The notes under the pieces: model-generated
The model's database searches: none
What the model was told of the DNA's origin: nothing
The model's input: the letters and a program-made list of their open reading frames with translations, nothing else
Shown here: piece by piece, positions 20,370 through 31,239 of the stretch
How positions within the stretch are numbered: the first letter of the stretch is position 1
How the letters are laid out: each line of letters begins with the position of its first letter
Position numbers and translations under genes: made by a program
Origin: Bugula neritina
Taxonomy: Eukaryota > Bryozoa > Gymnolaemata > Cheilostomatida > Bugulidae
Length of the DNA: 31,314 nucleotides
Assembly (NCBI GenBank): GCA_964035545.1
Contig: CAXIUT010000210.1
Location: 1 to 31,314, forward strand
Direction: 5' to 3'

Positions 20370-21764
20370 ATGAATCAACAAAACCCTATAATTCCTGTCT
20401 CTATCTCTAAAACTCCCATCATTCCCATCATTAGCTATCCTGAAGTAGTTCCTTAAGTTTAACATGTTATAAAACCTGATCCCATCATTAAACAATAACA
20501 ATAATTGGCAATATTATAGTAATAACCGAAAATCAAATAATCTACTCTAGCTACTCCTAAAGCCAAAAAGATTAAAGAAGAGTCAATGTCTATTGACTGT
20601 GAAGGTTAAATAGTGAGGATAACAGGCAAAAGAGCACCATATAAAAAAGATAGGAAGGTTAGGACTCTGATTACCAAGGAGAAGTTGCTATAGATGAACA
20701 GAATATTTTCTGAATATATCAACACTAAGTAAAATACATAAGAAGGTCAAGAAGGTGAGTAGATTCCTGTCCAAGATGAGGAACAATAAGTCAAATGTGT
20801 CTGGAATCTAAGAATGATAGCTAAAAATTTAGATTTGGGGTATTCAACTATCTTACATAAATTTAGATAATTTCGAGCCAACAAGAAGGTGCGAGCGGGT
20901 GCTTTGATAACATCTATGCAAAAAAAACGTAAATACAAGAAATCGTTGTTGGTTTAAAAATTGATTTCTGAAGTAATGAGTGAACGTTAGTTTTTTACTG
21001 CCTGCTAGATGAATAAATATATCCAAGAAAAATATGGAAAGACGTTTTCAAGGTCAATTATCAGTCGGCATTTGGGTTAAATGGGATATAGCTATCGAAA
21101 TGTGAGTGCGCCTACTGAAACCAGAGAGAAAAAGTTTGATAAAGTCAGAAGGGAGTATGTCGAAGTGATGCAACCTTTGCTAGAACAGGAAAGGACACTT
21201 ATTTTTATTGATTAGATGAGTTGTTGTCTGTAGAAACCAAGAGACTAAGGAGAAGAAAGAATCGATTAATAAGTTCCTACTGTATCAGTACTAGTAGCTT
21301 GCACTGTTTATGGAGTTTTGTACTTCCATATTCAAGATGGATTCATCACAAGAAACAGTTTTTATTCAATATTGAAGGAGTTTTTGAGTAATCTTCGTGC
21401 AAGTCCTCTTTGTTCTAACATTCAAGGTCCTAAAGAGGAACTATATTTGGTTGTAGACATGAATTCTATTCATAGAGATAGTGATACTAACTATCCTGGA
21501 ATATCTACTATGTTGATTGAAGATAATGCAGAAATTTATTATATTCCTCCCTGTTCACCTGAGTTCAATCCTTTGTAACCTTTATTTTTGAAGATAAGGG
21601 AATAATTAGAGTAAAAAGTAGGAAAATAGAAAGAGATTGATTCAAGGATTTTGTGGGATAAGTTAGAGGAGATAATGGAGAGAGTTAAAAAGGAACCAAC
21701 TGATGACTATTTTTATGATATGTGCCAAGAAATGGAAAGATATGCAGATTGCATCTTAAAGTGA
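20370..21764 (+). CDS. Tc1/mariner-IS630-type DDE transposase, intact, 464 aa
   Basis: A complete frame from ATG 20370 to TGA 21762-21764. Transposases of this superfamily cut and rejoin DNA with an RNase-H-fold DDE/DDD centre. Residues 145-250 hold a helix-turn-helix region (MIAKNLDLGYSTILHKFRQF and SRSIISRHLGQMGYSYRN). The catalytic core shows IFIDEM (Asp281, codon TAG for Glu282), LVVDMNSIHRD (Asp363; the usual DNAS.H block) and IPPCSPEFNPLEPLF with Glu403 encoded by TAA. The triad is therefore complete when TAR is Glu. The N-terminal 80 residues are Pro/Gln-rich. No terminal inverted repeats or duplicated TA are evident on either side, and the gene lies between ordinary genes, so it may be a host-retained (domesticated) copy rather than a mobile element. 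Codon use is like its neighbours. Confidence 0.8.
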
Positions 21765-21895
21765 TAAATAGTTATTATTAATGATGATATGTTATTATAA
21801 AATGCTTATGTAGAAAAAAATTATTACAATTACATTTATTCATAATTATCTTAATAATCTCTTGAAAATCATTGTTCAATCTTAATTATAATATT

Positions 21896-23407
21896 TCAAA
21901 TTCTTCTTCTTCTTCTTCTCATCTAAGAAAATTATCTGTGTCTTTAATTTTAAGTTTCTTAGCACTAACAACATAGATTTGCTGCTGAGAACTTATTTTT
22001 TTAACTAACTGCAGATTCTAAAAGTTCAGAAACATTTTTACTATAATTGATTTAAAGAGCTTTTTTATAATATATGATTGCATCTTATATTTTATTCTTT
22101 TTCTAAAGTGCTAATCCTAAGTTTTTATATTGATTTGAAGAGTTTGGATATATTTAAATTGCTTTTTATAAACACTTGATTCCATCATCTATTTTATCTA
22201 TTTTGATATAAACTTTTCCTAAGGTATTGTAACTAGTCCAACTATTTTGCTATATTTAAATAGATTTTTAATAACATTTGATTGCCTCTTCATATTTATT
22301 TATCGACTAAAGTGATTTTCCTAAAGAATAATAGACTTTCCAATCATTTTAGTTGAGTTAAAAAGCCTTTTAAATTCTATGTTTTTCTTTTTAATTTATA
22401 TTGTATTTTAAATATTATTTAAATTATATTGACTTCATTGAATTTTAATTTTTCTGATATATAACTTTTAATTTCTTTGTTTTATTTTACTATTTACTAT
22501 TTTTAATATAATTTTGAGTTTATTCTTTAAATTCAATATTTTATCTTTATATTTCAAACATTTATGCTCCAAGTTTTATAGTTTAATTCTCTAATTAAGT
22601 AACTAACTAAGGAGTGATGACTCTTCCTGCATTTCCTTCGATTCCATCTTATTTTATTCCTCCTTTGTGAATTCCAATAATAGAAAGTTTACAATTTTAA
22701 CTAATTCCTATAAGTGGAGCACCACTTTGACCTTGTTAAGTTGATATCTGATGGATTATTTTCCAATTTTAATTATTTTTGCTGGAAATAATTTTTCCTT
22801 TTCGAATCAACCCATGTTGTTCTACAGATAAGACTTCCTATTCTGGACTGATTGGTTGATATTTATCTTAGGGATATCCAAAAATACCAATCTTTAATTG
22901 ATTATTAATCTTAGTAGTATCATAATTCAGAGGGATAAAATTTAGATTTGGAGTATTTAATTTTAGTTTTAAGAGTGCATAATCATATAAGCAACTATTC
23001 TTCCAAGTTTGAAATTACAAAGGTATAAAAAATGACTCTACTTAATAAAAAGACTCAAAAATACCTGAATGTCCTGGATAAAATTTGAAATCATTATTAA
23101 ATAAAGATGTATCTTTATTATATATGTTATGAGCACAAGTCAAAACAAGGTTTGGTGAGATAAGTATCCCAGTACCATGTAGAAGTTTTCTTTTTATTTT
23201 AGGTTTTCTTTTAATTATAGTTATGCAAGTTAAAACACCTATGTGTCGATGTAGTTGTTTGTTCATTTCATCAGGTTTTACAGGATAGAGATTCTATCCA
23301 GGAAAACATTTCTAATCTTCTAGGTAGATAGATTCTTATATGAGATTATTCTATCCATCTAAATCTTTGTTTTAGATTATTTGTATATTTTTTTAGATGT
23401 TTCCCAT
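21896..23407 (-). CDS. Trypsin-like serine protease with C-terminal TPR repeats, 503 aa
   Basis: An uninterrupted 504-codon frame, ATG 23407 to TGA 21898-21896. Residues about 55-275 form a chymotrypsin/V8-like protease: GTGILISPNLVLTCAHNIYN with catalytic His93, LYDYALLKLKL with Asp142, and TEQGQSGAPLIG with Ser228, followed by SIIGIHKGG. After a coiled, Lys/Glu-rich linker, residues about 360-470 contain at least three TPR units (YYSLGKSLESINKYEEAIKCYEKSIEI and relatives), where TAA codons lie exactly at the TPR glutamates. No signal peptide is visible, so the enzyme is probably intracellular. It ends with a run of six arginines. Protease plus TPR suggests that the TPRs recruit a partner or substrate. 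It is divergent from the SPX-EXS gene with 177 nt between starts. Confidence 0.85.
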
Positions 23408-23584
23408 TTTTGTACTTTTTATTTGATATTTTAAAAGATGTTAAATTATTATATATCAATCTTGATTTTTGAAATAATTTAGCAAAATTATCTTTATCAT
23501 AAGAAATTTATTTATTAATATTGATAATCATTCTTAAAATTTAGCTGTTTTATATTTAATAATCAACATCTTTATCTTATTTCA
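23408..23584. promoter_or_regulatory. Short divergent promoter region
   Basis: Only 177 nt separate the start of the protease-TPR gene (minus) from the start of the SPX-EXS gene (plus), so both promoters and 5' UTRs must fit in this AT-rich stretch. No defined motif is seen. Confidence 0.45.
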
Positions 23585-26011
23585 ATGAACCACTTAGTCT
23601 ACAATCCTAACACCAACCGTCAGATCCCAGAATGGATTCATGCTTATATTAGCGAATAGTAGATCAATCACTTTTAGTCAATTATTGAAAGAACTTGTGA
23701 TTATCTTTAAGTTATTACTACCAACAAAAACAAAAATAATATCGTCACTGATACAATGAAAAATTTGTTTACTTTTGGATCTAGTCCTTCGTTGGTATAA
23801 AAAAAAGCTTCAATTAAAGATGAGGGAGGAATAGATTTTTATATTGATGAAATCAATGAACTTCAAGTTAGGTTTGAAAATTAGAAAGAGTAGTTTTAAA
23901 AATTTTAGATTAAAATGAATAGAGAAGTCAATTAGAATTATGTTAGTCGTTAGGAATTGAATTAGTCACCTAATAAGTTGAAAAGTTAGGTTGTTGAACC
24001 AAATAAAGGAATTCATCGAAAAGTTGAAGGTTGCTAAAAACATCTTTTAACTCTAAAAACAAAAGCTATTATTTTTTATAATTAATTTTTACAACAAGAA
24101 GATGAATTATTGTCAGATTTTACTAAGATGAAGTTATACCAGTTGAGGAAAAAACTTCATCAAGTTAGTAACTATTTAGATGAGAAAGGAATGGGATAAT
24201 ATCATAAGGTAGAATAGAAGGTAAGAGTTTTATTTGACAATCTTTTTATTTAATGCGATTACTTGAAGATTTTTATAATGAAAAATGTGGATATCTTTGA
24301 AAAACATGCTGATAATGATCACAGTGGTGATGAACCTGAAGTTGCTGCTTTACGATAAAAATAGTTGCAGAAATTGAAGGATATAATGGGTGATATTGAA
24401 GATCTTAAGAAAGATGTTAGAGAATTATACTTTTTGCATTATAGTAAGAAGAAAATCAAGAAGATTAAAGACCACCAGAAGCTATAAAAACATATAAAAG
24501 ATGAGATAGCTATTCATTCGACATAATATGAGAGTTTGACTACTTTTTAGGCCTTGGGGACTGGATTTGTATTTGCTGTGTTGGTTGTGGCTCTTCTAAT
24601 TATCATTATTTTTAGACAGATAAATATAGAAGAATTAGAGTAGCAAGATGATTACAAAATAGATTTTCAGGTTTGGAGAGGTGCAAGTTATCTAATTTGG
24701 TTTAACTGGGTCTGCGCGATGGTATTCTTTTTGTTGACATATTCTGGAGTGAACTATAAATTGGCTTTATTATAAAACGATCAGGTAATAGGCAAGTATC
24801 AACCTTTCTTTTGGACTGCAAGTTTATTATCAGCAATTTATTTAAGTCTTTTTCTGGTGTACTTATTGCATCAGCTAAAAATCATCTAAGGATATGATTA
24901 AATATCAAATATGCCATATTACATGTGGATAATAAATTTGGCATTTATGTTGAATCCATTTAAGATATTAAATTACCAATCTCGTAAATATTTTCTTTAT
25001 CTTCTTCTTGAAAACTTTGCTTCTTTGTTCAGACCGATGAACATGAATATCTTCTGGCTGGGAGTAATAATAGGCAGTTGTATTCAACCTTTTAATGATA
25101 TGGCGTTTACTCTTTGTACTTTGAGATTTAATGATCAACCTCGATGTTAGTAACAGGCTCGTACTGCAACTTTTATCTTTGTGGCTGTTTATTCGTTTTT
25201 CAGAGTAGTTCAGAACTTTAGATTACATTTCCAGGGATTTACTGGCATCCTCAGTCGACCAAACGTTGGTTCTATTGCTGTGGTTAGTGGTCTCAATACA
25301 ATTATAGCTAGTTATCTGTATGGTAATAATGATACATCTGAGTTGTTGATTTATTGGATAGCTAGTGCTGTTTTATCAACTATTGCTGGTACTGTGGCTG
25401 ATTTTCATGCTGATTGGGGAATACTTAGCTGTTATCAAGATGATTGTGTACTGAGGCAGTATATTCATTTTAATAGAGGGACTTTTTACTTTTGGATGGT
25501 TGTTGATGGTATTTTGAATGTTGCTTGGGTGCTGACTATATCAAATACTTTAAGGGCTTTTTTGAGTATAAATATACTTTATTTTTTTATGGTACTTCAA
25601 TTTGTATAGTTTTCAAGAAAAGGAATCTGGATGTCTTTTCGGGTAGAATAAGATCATGCTGTTAATGTTGGATGTTTGAGAGCTTTGGCTGATGATACAC
25701 ATATTTCTAAAGAGGTAAATAAGGTTATCAATAGTCAACATGGTTCAGATAGTCAAAATAATAGTTAAAAGATGATACTTGATACAAAGAAGAAGATAAG
25801 ACCTTTTTTAATTGAGTTATCTCCTATCAAGAGGTAGTAGAGAAGAGAAATATTTCCTGAAGAAGTTGTTAGATTAGAGGATCTTCAGGTGAAGGTAATA
25901 TAAAAGAAGAAGATGTTGGAAAAAGTAAAACATTTTTTGAATACTCTTTAAGGTTATCTTGATAATATTCATAAAATATACAAAGATCTCAATTGGTAAG
26001 ATGAATATTGA
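23585..26011 (+). CDS. SPX-EXS phosphate exporter, XPR1/SYG1 family, 808 aa
   Basis: An uninterrupted frame from ATG 23585 to TGA 26009-26011. XPR1-type proteins export phosphate across plasma or Golgi membranes and are gated by inositol pyrophosphates bound to the SPX domain. The N-terminus has the SPX hallmark IPEWIHAYISEEEINHF, and the rest of the SPX region extends to about residue 300 with the basic helix KKKIKKIKDHQKL. Membrane segments start near residue 322 (GTGFVFAVLVVALLIIIIF) and continue with WRGASYLIWFNW and several more. The EXS domain shows RPMNMNIFWLGVIIGSCIQP and, near residue 677, RKGIWMSFRVEEDHAVNVGC, matching the conserved RR..W...RVE.EH..N of EXS. The length is typical for the family. 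A basic cytosolic tail follows. No intron is needed. Confidence 0.88.
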
Positions 26012-26192
26012 TTAATTCTATTCTTATTATGATAAATTGTTTAACAATAACTGTATTAAATTAATATTGACTTCATTGATAATTATTTTATCACTCAAGG
26101 ATTCATATGGTTTTTAGTTGTAATTCAATATTTTTAAAATATGAATCATTATCTTTAGACTTACACTTGATATATTTCAGTTATAATAATAA

Positions 26193-26993
26193 ATGCCTCA
26201 TTATATCGATTCATAACAAATATTTCCAAAACGTCTCGGTCTCATGAATAGATCAACTCTTGTTCTCTAATACTACGATTTATCTCGTGACAAGTTCAAA
26301 AAGCATCTTATTGAGTTTGATTAATCAAAATAACCCAAGATAATAGTATAGGAAATTTTCAAAAATAGCAAACATGTTGCTTACTTGAGAAAGGTAAATC
26401 CTAAACATTTAAGATCTGTACTAGAAGGTTAATCTCTTATGAGTGGCAAAAAGAATAATAGCTATCCTTAATTTCCTGAAGTGCCTAAAGTGGTTTAAAA
26501 TGTGTATTAGAAAATGAGAGAAGTCTAAAAATAAAACATAACATATGACAATTTTCCAACTGAAAAGAAGTAAGTACCTTCATATGATGTCATTACACCT
26601 AGTATGCCAAAATAAGAACCAAAACCTGCTGTTCCTGATCCGGATTAATACTACAACGAATAGTTTTAAGAATTCGATGTTTCTTTATCAATGGACAAAC
26701 CTAATATTTCATCTTCTTTCTCAAAATCAAAAGCAGAGCCATCAAGTGACAAGCCTTCTGGATCTTATGAAGATTCAAATAGTATTAGTGCGATTCCTGA
26801 TAAGAAGAGCAAAATGTAGAAAGTAGAGAAAATAGAGGAATAGCCTCTTTAATTTTAATTTATTGATGAGTAGAAGAAGAAGAAAAAGAAGAAAGATAAA
26901 AGTAAGAGCAAGTAGAAGAAGGCTAAAAAAGAGAAGAAGGTTAAATAGGTGAAGTAGAGCAAACCTGCTGAATAATAGTTCTAATTTTTATGA
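26193..26993 (+). CDS. CEP19-like centriolar/ciliary protein, 266 aa
   Basis: An intact frame from ATG 26193 to TGA 26991-26993. CEP19 sits at the distal end of the mother centriole and recruits RABL2 and the IFT machinery for cilium assembly. Residues about 11-85 follow the CEP19 pattern: PKRLGLMNRSTLVLEYYD (the PP.IIL.YE strand), a GK-like basic turn (DKFKKHLIEF), then a helix ending HVAYLRKVNPKHLRSVLEG, comparable with the HKSYLEQVSLRQLEKL segment. A second conserved-looking patch is EKKEVPSYDVITPSMP. The C-terminus is a long lysine/glutamate tail ending EEEFEFL. Identification is by pattern, not by a search. The stop is only 73 nt from the internal telomeric array, the spacing expected for the last gene on a compact macronuclear chromosome. 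Confidence 0.6.
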
Positions 26994-27066
26994 TATTAGT
27001 GATCATATAATCAATCATGATTAGATTTTTAATTCATTCTGTTTTATTTATCTTATATATCGCTTA

Positions 27067-27137
27067 TTGGGGTTGGGGTTGGGGTTGGGGTTGGGGTTGG
27101 GGTTGGGGTTGGGGTTGGGGTTGGGGTTGGGGTTGGG
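27067..27137. repeat. Internal telomeric array, G4T2
   Basis: Eleven perfect TTGGGG units plus TTGGG lie inside the contig, G-rich on the plus strand, as at a right-hand chromosome end. Length (71 nt) is close to the two terminal arrays (77 and 75 nt) and no repeat is degenerate. The distal edge stops at TTGGG, the same register as the true right end of the window, and the following ACGATC belongs to an open reading frame. Proximal side: 73 nt of AT-rich 3' flank of the CEP19-like gene. It marks the natural end of a 27.1-kb chromosome. Confidence 0.95.
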
Positions 27138-30100
27138 ACGATCTAACCTGAAGTAGTACAGTTCGGAAGAGATGCTTCTCAAACTATCAAAATCATTAAT
27201 AATACTTCTTAAAAGATAACCAACTTCTTCTTTTGTCTTTTCAATCAATAAAAGTTTACATTTACTCCTTAATCATTTTCATTAGCACCCAACTAACATA
27301 AACTAATCGCCATTACATTCAAAATAAAATCATCAAAATCAATAGCTAAAGAATTTGCCTACCTTAAATCAACCTAAATCAATAAAAGAATTACTCTATT
27401 GATTAATCAGTTCCAATCTCCTGATGTTAGACATCGACCAATTGAAGAAGGAGTAGAAGATCTCAATACTTTAAGTTCAAGGGAGTACAAAGATATGCAG
27501 ACTGATGCTATTGAGAAGATGATTAGGTAGAAAGAAGCATATATTGCTATGTTGGAAAAAGAGAGGGAAGGAGTAAATCGAAGTCTTAATTTTAAAACTG
27601 AAGAAAGCGCATAAAAAACTTAAAAAATAAAACGTTAGTTTCAATAAGTTGAGATGAAATTGCTGATGGCATAGAATTAAAAACAAAGTTTGATGAAGGA
27701 AAATATGGCTCTTCAAAGTAAGTTCTAAGAATATAAAAAATTTTGCTAATCTGATCTAAAAAACTATGAGAAGATAAGTCATGATTATCGTTAGAAGTTA
27801 GAGTAAACTGCAAAGATGCAATAAGAAATAAACTACCTTTAACAACAGGGAAATCAATTTCTATCAAAAATTGAGTAGAAATAACAAAAGATAAAGGAAC
27901 TATAGCAGACGAATAGGAGAAGTATTGAAGATGCTAAAAAATAGACAGAAAAGAAATATGGATATATGTAGGAAAGGTTACAGGAACAGAAGAATATGCA
28001 TCAACAGTCATTGGCTTATGCAGAGGAAAGGATTAAGTAGTTAGAGAAACAATTAGATAATAGTAATTCTTCTAAATAGAAGACTCAATATTTTTAGAAT
28101 TAGTTAAAAAAGAGAGAATAAGAATTGAAAAAGATTATGGAGGCTTTTTAGAGTTAGAGAAGTAGTAATAAATCTTTATAAGCTGAAAGAAAAGATTGAT
28201 GAAGATCTAGCTATCTAATTAAAGTATATCTTAAAGAAATAACTAACTGACATCAAGATTGAAAGAAATGGAGAAAGTCAATCATAATTTGAAGGAAGAA
28301 ATGTATGTATTAAAATCTAAAAGAGTAGAAAAAGATTAATCTTCAGATAAAATGAATCAATATCTAGAGATAGCTCTTGAAAGTTGTAAAAATTAAAATG
28401 ATGCTTTGAAAAGAACCAAAAATTAACTATAAAAGTCATTGGATGAGTTCATGCTAATGAACAGACAGAGTCATGATAATAATAAAACTATGGGAGAGCA
28501 GGTGGTTAAATACAAGGAAGAAGTAGGATTACTTTTAGAGATAAGAGATAATTTATAAAGAAGAAATTAATAAACCAAACAAGAACATCATCTTGCTATC
28601 ATGCAACTTAAAACAGAGAACATCTAGTTGTTAGAGAAATTATCTCTAGGAGAGGCGAGTAAACGTGATGGAAAAATAGGAAAACTAGAAGACTAGATTG
28701 TTGTCTTGAGGAGAGAGTTGGCCAAGGTGACTGTTGATTTGGAAGAGCAAATAGTTAAAAATGAAGAAATGTTGGTTGATAACACCAAGTTGAATTAGAA
28801 AGTGAAGAAATACAAGAAAGATGCTAAGAAGGAATTGAAAAATATTAACGATACTGCTATTAATCAATTACAAAAGGAACATGAATAGAAGAAAACAATG
28901 GCTAGGAGAATAACTCAGCTATAAGAAGTAATCATTAACACTAATTGTGAAAAAGTACAAGATGAAAAAGATATGAATGCTAGAGAGACTAATGCCAGAT
29001 TAAGATTTGAGACAGAAGGAGAGATGAAGAAATAAAGAACTTCTACTCAAGTACTTGGTATTAGAAATCAAAGAAAGGAAATTCAATATTCTCAAGTTTC
29101 TTCTAATAATGATATACATGCTTAACTAGGATAACTCAGAGAGATCAGTAATTTTATTAGAAATGAGGAAGATCGCTTCAATAGATTATATTAACTAAAT
29201 AATTCTCATGAATAAGTTGAATAGAAGTATGAGCCAAGAGCAGTTATAAAGGTGATAAACTTTTTCAAGAGATTGTAGGGTAAATTGGAACAAGGCAGGA
29301 CTTCAGCAAATATTGATCATGTGAAGTAACTTTAATATTTGAAGGGCAGAATCCGTGAGTTGTAAAATGTAAAGGAAGATAAATAGAATATGTCATCAAT
29401 CAATTTGAGTAAAACTAGATAACACTGCAGTGAGTTGTTAGATTTTGTTCGTGAGTAGATGAAAAATCAATATAAAAAATTGAATTAAACAATTAAGCTA
29501 TCAGAACAAAAACATTAACTCTTAAAGAAGAAAATTTATTAAGAATATAGATCTCGTATTATTGATGCTCTCAACAAAAAAGATAAGAATACTATTGGAC
29601 AATTATAAAGTTTGTTGGAGCGATTTGTTGATGGAATGAGTAATTTGAGTCACAAAGAGGCTGTACTACATAAATAAATCAAGTTAAAACAAAATGCAAG
29701 AAAAAAAAATGCTGAATTAAAGGAGAAAGTTAATGAATTAAACTATCTATTACAAAAAAAGGGACATTGTTCAAGGGATCCAATCAAGTTGGTCTATAAT
29801 TAGACTTAAATATAGTGGCAAGAAAGTTTAAAGAGATAGGCTGAACATTTAACTTTGACTGCTGAACATCAAAGAATCAAAGAAGAGTTAGAATTGGTTT
29901 AGACTTAGTTGGCTGATCTAAGAGATGAATTTAAAATATTGGAAAAACAGTTAGATGATAAATCAGATGAAGTACTAAAGTTGAAAAGGTATCAGATAGA
30001 TATTCAAACTAACTATGATAAATAACTTCAGAAACAGTATGAAATAATGGAATAAAATAAAAAGAAAATAATGGAGATGACAAAAAATAGTAAAGAAGTT

Positions 30101-30807
30101 ATCAAATATGGAAAAGAAAAAGAAAATAGTCATTTGAAAGAAAGTCTTAATAAACAAAAATAAGTGATCAAACAGTTAAGAGAGAAAGAGAAAATATTTA
30201 AGAATTATTGGAAGAAAGTCATCGAGGTGAAGAAAAGGAAAAGAAAAGAATTCATGAAGAAAGTCGAGTTATTGAGTCTATGAGAGATTTGAAGGAGAAT
30301 AATCGATAACTAAGAGGATAAAATAGCAAATTAAAGGAAAAAGTAGCAAAAATAGAATAAGAATTGGAGAAGAAGAACACTTACATGAAGAATCTTAAAG
30401 GAGATATTGAAGATAATCGAATCAGAGTTCAGAAAAAAGAATAAATATAAAATGATTCTCTGAAACAAGAGATAAAGCAGTTGAATGATGAGTTGAAGAA
30501 AATTAGATAATAGATGTAGAAGTTGAAGAAAAAGAAAGAGAAAGAAGTATCATAACTTAGGAATGAGATCGATCGGCTGAAGAATGAAAATTTGATAACT
30601 TAGAAGTCTTTAGAGAGTATAACTAGAGCTTTGATGGACACTATTAGAAAGACATATGGGCGACTCAAGAGGTTAGTAAAGAGAAAGAAAGGACGAGATG
30701 TATAGGACAGACAAAAAGCATTTTAAAATCTACAAGGAGTGCATATAAATGCTTTAAAAATAGACTAAGCTTTTGAATAAGTGATGGCCATAATGTAGGA
30801 CGACTGA
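27138..30807 (+). CDS. ASH/MSP-like domain plus coiled-coil protein, 5' truncated at internal telomere
   Basis: The frame is open from the edge of the internal telomeric array, without a start codon, so the N-terminus is missing. The first 90 residues look like an immunoglobulin-like ASH/MSP (HYDIN-type) domain: PEVVQFGRDASQTIKIINNT, FTFTPQSFSLAPNQHKLIAI. Such domains are typical of centrosomal and ciliary proteins. After a short linker (DVRHRPIEEGVEDLNTL) almost 1,000 residues of charged coiled coil follow, ending with a helix GRLKRLVKRKKGRDV and TGA 30805-30807. Two introns are needed at 28165-28189 (25 nt) and 28224-28257 (34 nt), plus one near 30144-30180 (17 or 32 nt); with them the frame is continuous for about 1,195 codons. 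The exact family is not recognised. A centriolar, basal-body or axonemal role is inferred from the domain architecture. Confidence 0.7.
28165..28189 (+). other. 25-nt intron in ASH-coiled-coil gene
   Basis: GTAATAAATC...GCTGAAAG. It moves the reading frame from the stretch ending at an in-frame TGA (28197) into the frame reading KKIDEDLAI. Confidence 0.55.
28224..28257 (+). other. 34-nt intron in ASH-coiled-coil gene
   Basis: GTATATCTTA...GACATCAAG. It joins DEDLAI-containing sequence to LKEMEKVNHNLKEEM, both heptad-like, and restores the downstream frame. Confidence 0.6.
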
Positions 30808-30885
30808 TATTTCCATTTTATTTCATTAGTATTAACATATAGTCAAAATGCCTCTTTATTTATAATTTAAAATATATATTTCAAC

Positions 30886-31134
30886 ATGATCATTCCAGTG
30901 CGTTGCTTCAGCTGTGGGAAGGTGATAGCTCACAAGTGGGAGGAGTTTTGTATGATGGTCGGCTAGAGAGATGAAAACGGATAGGCTGGAGAAGATGTGG
31001 ATGTTGGAAAGATATTGGACAAGTTGGGATTCAGTCGATATTGCTGTCGAAGAATGTTTTTGTCACATGTTGATCTCATCGATAAATTGCTCAACTATAA
31101 CATCTACAAAATTGGAGTTAGTGATGCAAGATGA
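30886..31134 (+). CDS. RPB10: RNA polymerase I/II/III subunit RPABC5 (RPB10), 82 aa
   Basis: A small zinc-binding subunit shared by all three nuclear RNA polymerases. The frame from ATG 30886 to TGA 31132-31134 begins [20 protein letters not shown], with the diagnostic Cys7 and Cys10, and contains [20 protein letters not shown] (Cys53 and Cys54) and LIDKLLNYN, all hallmark RPB10 sequence. The zinc site C-x2-C...CC is complete. Compared with the usual 65-71 residues there is an acidic insertion between the two halves ([16 protein letters not shown]) that contains two TAG codons. It lies 78 nt after the coiled-coil gene and 105 nt before the right telomere. Confidence 0.95.
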
Positions 31135-31239
31135 TTTTATGACTTTGTTTTAAAAATCTATTATTTTATTACGAGAATTTAATCAAGAGCTAAATCTATG
31201 ATTAATATATGTTTGAGTAATAAGTATTAATTATCAAAT

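Noticed and set aside
20370-21764. Catalytically dead transposase with Gln in place of the third acidic residue
   Set aside because: This follows only from reading TAA as Gln. Family alignments at this and other sites show that TAA/TAG are Glu in this genome, so the DDE triad is intact.
20159-21895. Terminal inverted repeats around the transposase gene
   Set aside because: Comparing the flanks by eye showed only AT-rich sequence without a convincing inverted pair. A computed search would be needed to exclude short or degenerate repeats.
27048-27248. Minus-strand frame with a Pro-Asn repeat tail
   Set aside because: The Pro-Asn repeat is just telomeric CCCCAA translated, there is no ATG, and the plus strand here encodes the ASH-like domain in a frame that stays open for a kilobase.
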